A stretch of 64,000 nt of DNA from Geobacter sp. SVR (lineage in GTDB: Bacteria; Desulfobacterota; Desulfuromonadia; Geobacterales; Pseudopelobacteraceae). The stretch is taken from NCBI RefSeq assembly GCF_016865365.1, contig NZ_AP024469.1, positions 2,944,501 to 3,008,500 on the forward strand. The letters are read 5' to 3'. The notes beneath the pieces are model-generated. The model had not been told where the DNA came from, searched no databases, and saw only the letters and a program-made list of their open reading frames with translations. A program made the position numbers and the translations under genes. This document shows, piece by piece, positions 1 to 8,668 of this stretch; position 1 is the stretch's first letter; every line of letters begins with the position of its first letter.

Positions 1-559
1 GCATCAGGGCAGATTTGATCTGCGCGCTGGAGACGGGAGACTGGTAACGGATGCCTTTCAAGGCGCCGCCGCTGATCGCCAGCGGAGCAAGGCTCCCCTT
101 GGCGCGGCCGCTGATGGTGGCCCCCATCAGCGAAAGGGGCTCGACCACCCGCTTCATGGGGCGTTTGCGCAGATACTGATCGCCGGTCACCACCGAGAAA
201 AACGATTGTCCGGCCAACAGACCGGTGATCAACCGGATGGTGGTACCGGAGTTGCCGCAGTCGATCACGTCGGACGGTTCCGACAGCCCCCGCAGGCCTT
301 TGCCGTGGATGGTGATGATCTGGCCGTCGTCGTCAATGGTAACTCCCATGGCACGGAAGGCCTTCATGGTGGCCATGTTGTCCTCGCCCCGCAGAAAGCC
401 CTGAACCGTAGTCACGCCATTGGCGATGGCACCCAGCATGATCGAGCGGTGGGAAATGGATTTGTCGCCGGGAACGCAGATTTCGCCCCGCACACGGGAG
501 GTGGGCTTGATAGTAATGGAACTCACGTCGACTCCGTTCGATGGATACTCTTTCAGCAT
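1..559 (-). CDS. aroA: 3-phosphoshikimate 1-carboxyvinyltransferase (EPSP synthase), C-terminus cut by window edge
   Basis: The minus strand reads the N-terminal ~186 residues of EPSP synthase, which joins phosphoenolpyruvate to shikimate-3-phosphate in the sixth step of the shikimate pathway. Visible family signatures are VPGDKSISHR near residue 30, where the Lys and Ser bind substrate, and CGNSGTTIRL near residue 100, the PEP-binding region. The ATG at 559 gives a short leader before the conserved start; a GTG at 526 is an alternative. The gene lies downstream of pheA and tyrA on the same strand, so the three probably form one aromatic amino acid operon. A repeat-containing gap of about 165 bases separates it from tyrA. 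The C-terminal half is outside the window. Confidence 0.95.
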   Translation of the reverse strand, partial: MLKEYPSNGVDVSSITIKPTSRVRGEICVPGDKSISHRSIMLGAIANGVTTVQGFLRGEDNMATMKAFRAMGVTIDDDGQIITIHGKGLRGLSEPSDVIDCGNSGTTIRLITGLLAGQSFFSVVTGDQYLRKRPMKRVVEPLSLMGATISGRAKGSLAPLAISGGALKGIRYQSPVSSAQIKSALM

Positions 560-592
560 GAACTCGGAGAACATCAGAACAACGGCATTTAT

Positions 593-687
593 TACAGGGA
601 TACACAGGATCGGCAGGATGATCAGAACCGGCATGGCGACAACAAGGTCAGGTTACGCGTTATCCGTATATCCTGTCCATCCCTGTA
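593..687. repeat. Imperfect inverted repeat (REP-like) between tyrA and aroA
   Basis: The left arm at 593-610 (TACAGGGATACACAGGAT) and right arm at 670-687 match in 16 of 18 positions as an inverted repeat, separated by about 60 bases. The element fills the tyrA-aroA gap and encodes nothing convincing. Similar arms built on CACAG(A/G)GA words recur near 23.6 kb and 42.2 kb, so it is probably a dispersed intergenic repeat. A role in transcript folding is possible but not shown. Confidence 0.55.
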
Positions 688-724
688 GAACGGGATTCCG
701 GTTCTTCCATGCTTTTACGGAAGT

Positions 725-1588
725 TTACAAAATCCCGTCGCGGAATTGCTTGGCAATGGTGAAGAACTCCGCCAGTCCGTCACCATCCCCTCGATCGATC
801 CGGCCACGCAACTCGGCCAGGCTGGCCGAAAAACCGTCGATACTGGCAAGCAGCGCCGCACGGTTCATCAGAGCGATATCCCGCCACATGGCAGGGTCGG
901 AGGAGGCGATGCGGGTAAAATCGCGAAAGCCGCCGGCGGTGTAGGAAAGCACGTTCTCACCTTCGACATCGGCCGTGCCCACGGCATGCACCAAGGCGTA
1001 GGCCACAGCATGGGGCAGATGCGATATTTCCGCGAAGATCCGGTCATGATGTCCCGGCTCCATGGAGCAGACTTCCGCACCGGCAGCCTGCCAAAGCCGG
1101 GAAACGGCCTGCAGGGCCTGTCGATCGGTAGTTTCCGTGGGGGTCAGGATGCAGCGTTTGCCTTTGAAAAGGGTCGCAAAGGAGGCTGCTGCTCCGGAAT
1201 GCTCGGTGCCGGCAATGGGGTGTCCCCCCACAAAATGGCAGCCGGTCGGCATCAACTGCTGGCAGGCTGCAACGATTTCCGCCTTGACGCTGCCTCCGTC
1301 GGTGACGATGCAACCGGGATCGAGCGCAGGAGCGATCTCCTGCAGGACACCAGGGATCGAGCAGACCGGCACCGATAAAAACACCATCTGGGTGCCCCGC
1401 ACCCCTTGGGCGGCGCTGGCGGCGATCTCGTCCACAACTCCCAGCGCGAGCGCCTGTTCCAAGTTGGCAGGATCGCGATCGACACCGACGATGGTCCTGA
1501 CCACACCCGCCTCGCGCAGGGCAAGCGCAAAGGAGCCACCGATGAGCCCTACCCCGACAATTGCCAGTCGTTCGATGATCACGGACAC
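725..1588 (-). CDS. tyrA: Prephenate dehydrogenase
   Basis: This 287-residue protein is a monofunctional TyrA, oxidising prephenate to 4-hydroxyphenylpyruvate with NAD(P)+ for tyrosine synthesis. An N-terminal Rossmann fold is shown by GVGLIGG at residues 12-18, and the family's HPIAGTEHSG substrate motif lies at about 123-132. An HDR and ISHLPH segment near 180-193 begins the helical C-terminal dimerisation domain. There is no ACT or chorismate mutase domain, and the length is normal for the stand-alone enzyme. It begins 12 bases after the pheA stop, so it is translated from the pheA transcript. Confidence 0.95.
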   Translation of the reverse strand: MSVIIERLAIVGVGLIGGSFALALREAGVVRTIVGVDRDPANLEQALALGVVDEIAASAAQGVRGTQMVFLSVPVCSIPGVLQEIAPALDPGCIVTDGGSVKAEIVAACQQLMPTGCHFVGGHPIAGTEHSGAAASFATLFKGKRCILTPTETTDRQALQAVSRLWQAAGAEVCSMEPGHHDRIFAEISHLPHAVAYALVHAVGTADVEGENVLSYTAGGFRDFTRIASSDPAMWRDIALMNRAALLASIDGFSASLAELRGRIDRGDGDGLAEFFTIAKQFRDGIL

Positions 1589-1600
1589 GTCTGCCGGCCC

Positions 1601-2680
1601 CTACATGGACCGCGGGTAGGAACCGAGGACTTTGAGAAACTGGCAGCAGCCCTTGAGCTCATCCAGGGCTTCGGCGACGTTTGCATCAGAAATGTGGCCG
1701 AACAGATCGAGAAAAAAGATGTACTCCCAGGCCTTGCTCTTGAAGGGGCGCGACTCGATCTTGGAGAGGTTGATGCCGCGCTTTGCAAAGGGTTCCAGCA
1801 TGCGGCAGAGGATACCGGGCTCGTCCTTGACCGAAAACAGGACCGAGGTCTTGTCATTGCCGGAGCGTTCGCTCCCTTTGCGCGAAATCACCAGGAAACG
1901 GGTGATATTGTTGACCTGGTCTTCGATGCGGCTCCGGACGACCTTGAGGTCATACAACGAGGCGGCCAGCTCGCTGGCAATGGCAGCGGCGGTGTAGTCC
2001 TCACTGGTGATCTGGGCCGCGACCGCGGTGGAGGCCACATCCACCACCGGAACGCCGGGCAGGTTGCCTTCCAGCCATTGGCGGCACTGGGCGATCGGCT
2101 GGGCGTGGGAATAGACCTTCTTGATATCCTCCAGCCGGCCGGTGCGGGACAGCAGGTCGTGATGCACCTCCAGGAGGATCTCCGCGGTGATCTGCAGGCC
2201 GCTCTCCACGAACATATCCAGGGTATGGGACACGACCCCTTCGGTGGAATTCTCCACCGGCACGATGCCGTACAGCGCCTTGCCCTTTTCGACCTCCTCG
2301 AACACTGCCGGGATCGACTTGAGCGGCACCAGCTCGGCCGACAGGCCGAAATGCTGCATGGTGGCAAGATGACTGAAGGTCGCCTTGGGCCCCAGAAACG
2401 CCACTTTCATGGGGGATTCGAGGGCCAGGCAGGCGGAAATGATTTCCCGGTAGATGCTCCGCAGGGCATCGTTGGGAAAGGGCCCCTGATTGTTGTTCAA
2501 AAGGCGCTCATAGATCTGGCGTTCGCGTCCTGGAACATGAAAGTCCAGGTTGCTCTCGGATTTGAGTCGGCCGACGGAGAGGACAATCTGGGCCCGCTCA
2601 TTGAGCAATGCCACGATTCGATCATCGATGCTGTCGATGGCTGTGCGCAACTCTTCGATTGTGGTTGAATTCTGTGTCAC
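1601..2680 (-). CDS. pheA: Bifunctional chorismate mutase / prephenate dehydratase
   Basis: The 359-residue P-protein converts chorismate to prephenate and then to phenylpyruvate. Residues 1-88 are an AroQ-type chorismate mutase. The prephenate dehydratase domain begins near MKVAFLGPKATFSH at about 91, and its catalytic TRF triad is at 260-262. A C-terminal ACT domain from about 278 carries the ESRP motif (309-312) that binds phenylalanine in this family, so feedback inhibition is expected. It is the first gene of the pheA-tyrA-aroA run, with a well-formed promoter about 35 bases upstream. Confidence 0.96.
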   Translation of the reverse strand: MTQNSTTIEELRTAIDSIDDRIVALLNERAQIVLSVGRLKSESNLDFHVPGRERQIYERLLNNNQGPFPNDALRSIYREIISACLALESPMKVAFLGPKATFSHLATMQHFGLSAELVPLKSIPAVFEEVEKGKALYGIVPVENSTEGVVSHTLDMFVESGLQITAEILLEVHHDLLSRTGRLEDIKKVYSHAQPIAQCRQWLEGNLPGVPVVDVASTAVAAQITSEDYTAAAIASELAASLYDLKVVRSRIEDQVNNITRFLVISRKGSERSGNDKTSVLFSVKDEPGILCRMLEPFAKRGINLSKIESRPFKSKAWEYIFFLDLFGHISDANVAEALDELKGCCQFLKVLGSYPRSM

Positions 2681-2715
2681 GGAAATCTACCTGGCGGGGG
2701 ATCACGAAAGAAAAT

Positions 2716-2744
2716 TTTATACTGTATGGCTGTATAAAAAGCAA
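2716..2744 (-). promoter_or_regulatory. Sigma-70-type promoter for pheA-tyrA-aroA
   Basis: On the minus strand TTGCTT (2744-2739) and TATAAA (2721-2716) are separated by exactly 17 bases and point into pheA, whose start is at 2680. The spacer contains TATAC and GTATA words in inverted arrangement, which could be a regulator site. The promoter is read from sequence only; no start site is known. Confidence 0.55.
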
Positions 2745-2856
2745 CTGTTTTGAGCTTGTCGAACGCGTGTTGCAAGCCCGTGCAGCCGGTTTTCGCCGGG
2801 GCGGGGACCGACTGGCACATGGTAGGGATAAACGACGGTTTATACAGCGGCCCCGG

Positions 2857-3471
2857 CTACAGTACCCCTCCGAAGCGAAGCAGCCATCCGTCGAAGATCT
2901 GAACCTTGTGTTCCCCGAATTTCGCCAGTTTTTCCCGAACATGCTGCGGCGATTTTCTTTGTTCCAGTTTCCCGGGCGTTTTCGAGTAGAACAGGTCGGC
3001 AAAACAGATGATCTCCTCCGACAGTGTGGTGGGGATCATGTCGCGCAACGGCAGGGGCAGCTGCTGGTTGATGATATCCTCCTGATTCAGGCCGACCCCG
3101 ATATGTCGTTCGGATACCAGCGCATGCCGCGGCATCCCTTCCGATTCGAGGACATCGCGTCCGATGACACCGTGCATGATGTAAGGGTGCTTGCCGTTAA
3201 GACCGATCTTCGGGGCGTGCACACGGCAGACCCCGATATCGTGCAGCAGCCCTGCCTGATCCAGAAAGGCAAGCTCGTCGCCATCGAGTGCGAGACTGCG
3301 ACCGATATCCACTGCCAGTCCTGCCACTGCCCGCCCGTGCAGGATGATGGTTTCCAGCGCCTCGCCCTGAAAATACGATACCAGCAGGTCGAGCGGATCC
3401 GGCATGGCGAGCGCGGTCTTTCCTTCGTTTTTTGAGAAACCGCCGGCTTTTTGAGCGGCATCAATCGTCAT
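2857..3471 (-). CDS. HD-domain metal-dependent phosphohydrolase
   Basis: This is a 204-residue HD-superfamily protein with histidines at H45, the HD pair H77-D78 within LLHDIG, and further His at about 100 and 123, which matches metal coordination in HD hydrolases. The substrate is unknown; small stand-alone HD proteins act on nucleotides or nucleotide second messengers. The ATG at 3471 is chosen because it follows GGGAGGGATT, although the frame is open for 21 more codons upstream. It stands alone on the minus strand, divergent from the redox cluster at 3595. Confidence 0.8.
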   Translation of the reverse strand: MTIDAAQKAGGFSKNEGKTALAMPDPLDLLVSYFQGEALETIILHGRAVAGLAVDIGRSLALDGDELAFLDQAGLLHDIGVCRVHAPKIGLNGKHPYIMHGVIGRDVLESEGMPRHALVSERHIGVGLNQEDIINQQLPLPLRDMIPTTLSEEIICFADLFYSKTPGKLEQRKSPQHVREKLAKFGEHKVQIFDGWLLRFGGVL

Positions 3472-3594
3472 AATCCCTCCCCTAAACCAACACCCATCTG
3501 CTTTCAGATTAAGCCAAAACTTGACGCGCGTCATTAAATTTCACCCCCCTGCTGCGTTACGCTGCAATCATCAACACGGCGCAAGGAGGTTGCG

Positions 3595-3816
3595 ATGGAA
3601 CTCAAAAACGGTCTGGGCGACCAAGCCATCCAAGATGTGATCCGGACCTATCCGGAAATCGGGGACATCCTCAACAATTTCGAAATCGGCTGCGTTACCT
3701 GCAAAGTCGGCATCTGCCTGCTGAAGGATGTGGTCTCCATTCACGGTCTGTCCAAGGACGACGAGGCCAAAATCGAACAACAAATCAACACTTATCTGAC
3801 AAGCAAAGGAGAATGA
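3595..3816 (+). CDS. DUF1858 domain protein
   Basis: This 73-residue protein carries a DUF1858-type domain, short helices found alone or at the N-terminus of hemerythrin and PAS proteins in anaerobes. Two cysteines in a CVTCKVGIC segment near residues 38-45 are typical. The start follows a strong AAGGAGG site. It is the first gene of a tight plus-strand cluster with a Cys-rich protein, a hemerythrin and a PAS protein. In RIC/ScdA-type proteins a similar small domain precedes a hemerythrin domain, so this may be the same arrangement split into separate genes; the function is inferred from that. Confidence 0.75.
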   Translation: MELKNGLGDQAIQDVIRTYPEIGDILNNFEIGCVTCKVGICLLKDVVSIHGLSKDDEAKIEQQINTYLTSKGE

Positions 3817-3818
3817 TC

Positions 3819-4274
3819 ATGGGAAATCTGGGATGTGGCTGCCCCGGCAGCATGGCACGCGTTATCGAACGTCAGCAGACTGAGGAGACCGCAACGATCA
3901 AGGTACCGTCGGAACTGCGGCAGTGGCCGGTCCAACTGCACCTGGTGCCCCCCACGGCACCCTACTTTCAGCAGGCGGACATCCTGATCAGCGCCGATTG
4001 CGTGGCCTATGCCATGGGGAATATGCATCAGGACCTGCTCAAGGGAAAGGCGCTGGCCATTGCCTGCCCGAAACTCGACGATACCACCGCCTACGTGGAG
4101 AAACTGGCCCATATCTTCAGCGCCAACGACATCAAGAGCATCACGGTAGCAATCATGGAAGTACCCTGCTGCCGGGGTCTGGACATCATCGTCCGTGAAG
4201 CGCTCGCCAAAAGCGGCCGCGAGATCCCCCTGGAGAGCCTGGTGATCGGCATTAACGGAGAACGGAGGAACTGA
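3819..4274 (+). CDS. Cys-rich conserved protein, C-terminal part of a ferredoxin-containing family
   Basis: The 151-residue protein starts directly at a CGCPGS motif and contains a conserved RQWPVQLHLVPP segment, ACPKLDD and PCCRG. In homologues I recall from anaerobes this domain follows an N-terminal pair of 4Fe-4S ferredoxin motifs; here that ferredoxin part is absent. ATG 3819 is preferred over 3813 because the GGAG site is then properly spaced. It overlaps neither neighbour in frame: the DUF1858 stop is just upstream, and the hemerythrin ATG begins on its last base. A redox or metal-binding role is likely, but the reaction is unknown. Confidence 0.7.
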   Translation: MGNLGCGCPGSMARVIERQQTEETATIKVPSELRQWPVQLHLVPPTAPYFQQADILISADCVAYAMGNMHQDLLKGKALAIACPKLDDTTAYVEKLAHIFSANDIKSITVAIMEVPCCRGLDIIVREALAKSGREIPLESLVIGINGERRN

Positions 4275-4837
4275 TGAAGACTGATATCACCCGGGCATTG
4301 GTGGCCGAACACCGGCTGATCCTGCGGATGATCACCCTGCTTGAGCTGAACGCCCCGCTGACCGCCGCAGGGCACTACACCAACTGGCAGTTCTACCTGG
4401 ACGGTGTGGACTTCATCCGCAACTATGCCGACCGTTTCCACCATGCCAAAGAAGAGGACGTGCTGTTCGAGGCCCTGATCACAAACGGCATGCCCCGCGA
4501 AAACAGCCCCATTGCAGCCATGCTGATGGAGCACGACCAGGGGCGGGCCCATGTCAAGGCAATGGAGACTGCCGCACAGGAAGCGCTGGCAGGGCAGTCC
4601 GGCCGCGGCGCGATCATCGCCGAACACGCCTTGGCCTATGCCGCGCTGCTGCGGGAACACATCGACAAAGAGGATACTATCCTCTATCCGCTTGCGGAAC
4701 GGGTAATTCCCGATACAATGAGGCCCGGCATCGTTGAGGGCTATGCATCGGCCGAAACGAAGGCGCCGGCGGATTTCACCCTCCGTTACGAAGCGATCGT
4801 CGCGGGCTATGAGCAGGAAGCACGGGAATCAGCCTGA
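4274..4837 (+). CDS. Hemerythrin HHE-domain protein
   Basis: The 187-residue protein has the spaced histidines and acids of a di-iron hemerythrin: H13, H56/H57, E61, H87, H93, H118, and H129 followed by KED. Such proteins bind O2 or NO, or act in iron-sulfur repair. Its start overlaps the stop of the preceding Cys-rich gene by one base, which indicates translational coupling. With DUF1858 upstream and a PAS protein downstream, the cluster may handle oxygen, NO or iron-sulfur damage. That role is inferred from family and context. Confidence 0.85.
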   Translation: MKTDITRALVAEHRLILRMITLLELNAPLTAAGHYTNWQFYLDGVDFIRNYADRFHHAKEEDVLFEALITNGMPRENSPIAAMLMEHDQGRAHVKAMETAAQEALAGQSGRGAIIAEHALAYAALLREHIDKEDTILYPLAERVIPDTMRPGIVEGYASAETKAPADFTLRYEAIVAGYEQEARESA

Positions 4838-4883
4838 CCAAGGGGAGAACTGCTGTTATCCAATTAACGTTGGGAGGTGCATC

Positions 4884-5324
4884 ATGCAGGACACACCGGC
4901 TTTGGAGTGGCTTTACGGGCAAATTGTCCAGAATGTCAGCGATGCGGTCATGTTTTCCGACCGGGAGGGCATCATCCGCCTCTGGAACGCAGGGGCGGAG
5001 CGAATGTTCGGCTTTGCCGCGGAGGAGGCGTTGGGACAGTCGCTCGATCTGATCATCCCGGAGAACCTGCGTGCCCGGCACTGGGAGGGGTACTTCCGGG
5101 TCATGCAGAGCGGCAGCAGCCATTACAGCATCGATCTGCTCTCCGCACCCGCCCTGCGCAGGGACGGCACCCGCATTTCGACCGAGTTCTCCATGGTGCT
5201 GGTCAAGGACGATTCGGGACAGATGCTGGGGGTGGCGGCTGTCATCCGCGACGTCAGCGCACGCTGGCAACGTGAGAAGGAGCTGAAGGAGCGGGTCCGC
5301 GAACTGGAGGCTGCACGCGCGTAA
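4884..5324 (+). CDS. Stand-alone PAS domain protein
   Basis: This 146-residue protein is essentially one PAS domain: the IVQNVSDAVMFSDREG start, a WNAGAERMFG segment and a VIRDVSARW end match the family. It ends in a short charged helix (about 128-146) that may be a coiled coil. There is no kinase, cyclase or DNA-binding domain. The ATG at 4884 follows GGGAGGTGC; the open frame extends upstream into the hemerythrin gene but without a site. It probably senses a ligand or redox state for a partner, perhaps the hemerythrin next to it. Confidence 0.8.
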   Translation: MQDTPALEWLYGQIVQNVSDAVMFSDREGIIRLWNAGAERMFGFAAEEALGQSLDLIIPENLRARHWEGYFRVMQSGSSHYSIDLLSAPALRRDGTRISTEFSMVLVKDDSGQMLGVAAVIRDVSARWQREKELKERVRELEAARA

Positions 5325-5455
5325 CCGGAGGGTAAGCCGCTGCGCTTTACATCACCTGTTCCCCTGTGCTAGCCTTTCCGAAAAATTTCGGTTTCGTGGC
5401 ACGGCCCCCCGTTATTCCGGATAAGCCGTGGAATGAAGCCCCAGGAGCTCTTTCC

Positions 5456-6466
5456 ATGAAGAAACGCAAAGCCCTGGCCCTTCTCTCCGGAGGGCTCGAT
5501 TCGACCCTGGCCGTTAAAATGATGCTGGAGATGGGCATCGAGGTCGAAGCACTCAACTTCACCTCCCCCTTCTGCACCTGCACCGGCAAGAACGCCGGCT
5601 GCAAATCAGAAGCGGTGCGCGTTGCCCAGGAATTCGACATCCCCATCAAAGTGGTCCACAAGGGGCTCGACTACCTGGAGATCGTGCGCAACCCGCGCCA
5701 CGGCTACGGCAAGGGCATCAATCCCTGCGTGGACTGCCGCATCTATCTCCTGGCCAAGGCCAGGGAATACATGTCCGAGTGCGGTGCCGACTTCGTCATC
5801 ACCGGCGAAGTGCTGGGACAGCGCCCCATGAGCCAGCGTCGCGACACCCTGCGGGTGATCGAGCGCGAAAGCGGCCTGGAAGGGCTGCTGTTGCGACCGC
5901 TGTCCGCCCGGCATTTCGAGCCGACCATTCCCGAGCGCGAGGGATGGGTCGACCGGGAGAAGCTCCTGGCCATCAAGGGGCGTTCCCGGAAAGACCAGTT
6001 CCACTTGGCCGAAGAACTGGATGTGAAGAACTATCCCTGCCCGGCCGGCGGCTGCCTGCTGACCGAAACCTCCTTCGTGCCCAAGGTCAAGGATGTGTTC
6101 GACCACTCCGACGAGTTGAACCTGCGGGATTTCCGCATGCTGAAAATCGGCCGCCATTTTCGCATCGGCGAACGCACCAAGGCCATCATCGGCCGCGATG
6201 AAAACGACAACCGTCTGCTGGAAGCCGCCATGCAGCCGGGCGAGGCAGCCATAACCTGGTTGGACGGCAACACCCCTCTGGGGGTTGTCATGGGCATTCA
6301 GGACGAGGCCTGTCTGGAATTGGCCATGCGACTGCTGCTGCGCTATACCAAGGCCGAATCAGGGGCCGAATGCCGCCTCAAGGTGCGCTGCAACGGCACG
6401 GAAACGGTCAGGAACGTAATCAACGACATCACCGAGGAAGCGGTTGTCCGGTACCGCATCGATTAG
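5456..6466 (+). CDS. PP-loop tRNA thiolation-like protein (MnmA/ThiI superfamily)
   Basis: The 336-residue protein has an N-terminal PP-loop SGGLDS at residues 11-16, which binds ATP and adenylates the substrate. Paired cysteines occur at C40, C42 and C49, then C91 and C94 in NPCVDCR, and a GGCLLTE segment lies near 200. This pattern fits the ATP-dependent tRNA thiolase-like proteins of anaerobes, often annotated as ThiI- or TrmU-related. It lacks the THUMP domain of classical ThiI. The ATG at 5456 follows CAGGAG. The exact base modified cannot be told from sequence. Confidence 0.75.
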   Translation: MKKRKALALLSGGLDSTLAVKMMLEMGIEVEALNFTSPFCTCTGKNAGCKSEAVRVAQEFDIPIKVVHKGLDYLEIVRNPRHGYGKGINPCVDCRIYLLAKAREYMSECGADFVITGEVLGQRPMSQRRDTLRVIERESGLEGLLLRPLSARHFEPTIPEREGWVDREKLLAIKGRSRKDQFHLAEELDVKNYPCPAGGCLLTETSFVPKVKDVFDHSDELNLRDFRMLKIGRHFRIGERTKAIIGRDENDNRLLEAAMQPGEAAITWLDGNTPLGVVMGIQDEACLELAMRLLLRYTKAESGAECRLKVRCNGTETVRNVINDITEEAVVRYRID

Positions 6467-6522
6467 CAGCCTGAAAACGCCGCGCGTCCCCGGACGTTCC
6501 ACGAGTGGCCCATGTTCCCCGA

Positions 6523-6565
6523 AACAGTACAGCCCCGCCTTTCATAAAAGCGGGGCTGTACTGTT
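6523..6565. terminator. Bidirectional hairpin terminator between convergent genes
   Basis: A perfect 16-bp inverted repeat, AACAGTACAGCCCCGC at 6523-6538 and its complement at 6550-6565, encloses an 11-base loop. It lies between the stop of the PP-loop gene and the stop of the convergent histidine kinase gene. There is no strong U run, so termination efficiency is uncertain. Confidence 0.65.
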
Positions 6566-6616
6566 CTCGAGTACTGAAACGGTCAACGTTTCACGCTCTG
6601 CCATTTCGTTCGCGAT

Positions 6617-8584
6617 TCAGAGAGGTTTCAGCATTTCCCGCCCCTGCAGGCACCGCTTCACTTCCTCCATCATGACGCCGATCTCGATGGGCTTGGAAAC
6701 GTATCCGTCAAACCCCTGATCGAGAAAGTTCTGCCGGTCCTCGCGCAAGGCGTGCGCAGTCAGGGCAATGATCGGGGTATGGCCTCCCTTCTGTTTTTCA
6801 CGTTCACGTATCAGTCGGGTGGCATCCATGCCATCCATGCCCGGCATCTGAATATCCATTAAAATCAGACTGTAACTGTTCTGCTCCCATTTCTCCACAA
6901 CTTCGGTGCCGTTCTGGACCGACTCAAGGGTGTGGCCGAACTTTTCCAGGAACCTTGACAGAAACAGCCGGTTCAGGGCGTTGTCCTCAGCCAGAAGAAT
7001 GTGCAGCGGCCGGCATTCAAACGTCGGTGCCCGTTCCCCTCCGCAGGGTTGACGGTGTTCGCCCCGTCCGGGTCCGGCAATAAAGGGGATTGCCACATGA
7101 AAGGTACTGCCGATCCCCTCCCCGCTCTCGACCTCGATGCTCCCGCCCATCAATTTCACCAGCTTGGCACAGATCGAAAGCCCCAGGCCGGTCCCGCCGA
7201 AATTTCGCGAAGTGGAATCGTCGGCCTGGGTGAAAGGATCGAATATCTTTTCGCGCACCTCCGGCTTGATGCCTACGCCCGTGTCGCTCACACTGAATCT
7301 GAGCACCACCGCATCCCCTGCACGTTCCTGCATGGCGATAGAAAGGACGATCCCCCCGCTGCTGGTGAACTTGATGGCATTGCCCAGAAGATTGAGCATG
7401 ATCTGTTTCAGCCGGAGCTGATCGCCCATCAGGCCATCGGGAATATCGTCAGGGATGTCGGTACGGATCGTGAGTCCCTTGGTATAGAGAAGAGGCATCT
7501 GGGCCTGGACAAGGTCGCCGATACTCCTCCTGAGACTGAAAACGCTCTGTTCCAGTTCCAGTCTGCCGGCCTCGATCTTCGAAAAATCCAGGATTCCGTT
7601 GATCAACGACAGCAGGCTGTCCGAAGAAACCAGGATGGCATTCAGATATTCCTTTTGTATGGAGGAAAGCTCTGTGTACTCGAGAAGCTGGGCCATGCCC
7701 CTGATGGCGTTCATCGGTGTGCGGATCTCATGGCTCATATTGGCCAGGAACTCGCTCTTGGCACGGCTGCCCGCCTCGGCAGCGTCCTTGGCGGCAGCCA
7801 GTTTGTACTCGAACCTCTTCTGTTCGGTGACGTCGCGCGCTATGCCGAAGATAACATTTTCCCGCTCGTCAAAGTATGCATTCCATGACAGCCAGCAGCA
7901 GGTCCCATCTTTACGCAGGTAACGGTTTTCGAACGTTTGGGTGACAAAGGAGCCGCTCAATTGATTTTTTATCTCAGCTATCGTGCGCTGACGGTCATCG
8001 GGATGAATGAACTCGATCAGCGGCCGTGTCTGCAGTTCTTGTTCGGAATATCCCAGCACACGGGAAAAAGAGGGATTGGTGCGTTTGAAATACCCGTCCG
8101 CCCCCGCGATACACATCAGTTCGGAAGAGGTGAGAAAAAATTGGAAATAGCGGGCCCGCTCAATCTCGGCCATCTTGCGGGTCGTGATGTCGGTAATTAC
8201 GGCCTGCGCGAACATGATGCCATCGGCATTCAGGATCGGCGTATTTGATATGTGATACCAGCGATTGTCCCGGGGATTCTTCACTTCCCAGCGCTGGCTC
8301 TCCCCGCAGAGCACCTTCTCATTGGCGCACCAGGAGCAGACGTTGTCCAGCCCCTGAAGCGCCTGGTAACATGTCTCTCCGGTGGCATCGCGTCCGGTGC
8401 GCTCGATGAGACGGGTGTTCATGTATTGAATCCGGTAATCTGCCGAGCAGACGTACACAAATCCGTCAAATGCCTCAACCATTGCCCGGTAGTGCGATTC
8501 GCCCAACTGCAGGGGCATACCGGCGCCGGTGCGCTCGTTGTTTCCGGCTGTTCCGTCCGATTGAGACCGATCCGTCACATTCAT
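6617..8584 (-). CDS. Hybrid sensor histidine kinase (PAS-PAS-HisKA-HATPase-REC)
   Basis: About 655 residues with no evident transmembrane segment, so probably cytoplasmic. Numbered from the ATG, two PAS domains span roughly 25-135 and 145-255. The dimerisation domain has the phospho-accepting His at about 285 in SHEIRTPMNA. The ATPase boxes are NAIKFT (N), DTGVGIK (G1) and GGTGLGLSI (G2). A C-terminal receiver (about 528-645) has its acceptor Asp near 577 in LMDIQMPGMDG. The first PAS has a Cys pair in CSWC. A GTG at 8605 is an alternative start. No response regulator gene adjoins, so its partner is elsewhere. Confidence 0.92.
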   Translation of the reverse strand: MNVTDRSQSDGTAGNNERTGAGMPLQLGESHYRAMVEAFDGFVYVCSADYRIQYMNTRLIERTGRDATGETCYQALQGLDNVCSWCANEKVLCGESQRWEVKNPRDNRWYHISNTPILNADGIMFAQAVITDITTRKMAEIERARYFQFFLTSSELMCIAGADGYFKRTNPSFSRVLGYSEQELQTRPLIEFIHPDDRQRTIAEIKNQLSGSFVTQTFENRYLRKDGTCCWLSWNAYFDERENVIFGIARDVTEQKRFEYKLAAAKDAAEAGSRAKSEFLANMSHEIRTPMNAIRGMAQLLEYTELSSIQKEYLNAILVSSDSLLSLINGILDFSKIEAGRLELEQSVFSLRRSIGDLVQAQMPLLYTKGLTIRTDIPDDIPDGLMGDQLRLKQIMLNLLGNAIKFTSSGGIVLSIAMQERAGDAVVLRFSVSDTGVGIKPEVREKIFDPFTQADDSTSRNFGGTGLGLSICAKLVKLMGGSIEVESGEGIGSTFHVAIPFIAGPGRGEHRQPCGGERAPTFECRPLHILLAEDNALNRLFLSRFLEKFGHTLESVQNGTEVVEKWEQNSYSLILMDIQMPGMDGMDATRLIREREKQKGGHTPIIALTAHALREDRQNFLDQGFDGYVSKPIEIGVMMEEVKRCLQGREMLKPL

Positions 8585-8668
8585 AACAATTCCATGCCCT
8601 CTCACAGCATCTTGTCAGGCCGCCTCCGCTCGATCCCCCTTTTTACACGGACAGGAGAGCTGAGGCGC

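Noticed and set aside
206-688. 160-codon plus-strand frame over aroA
   Set aside because: It is antisense to conserved EPSP synthase sequence and has no ribosome site or family match.
1406-2668. 420-codon plus-strand frame over tyrA and pheA
   Set aside because: Long open frames on the reverse strand are a by-product of high GC; pheA on the other strand has full motifs.
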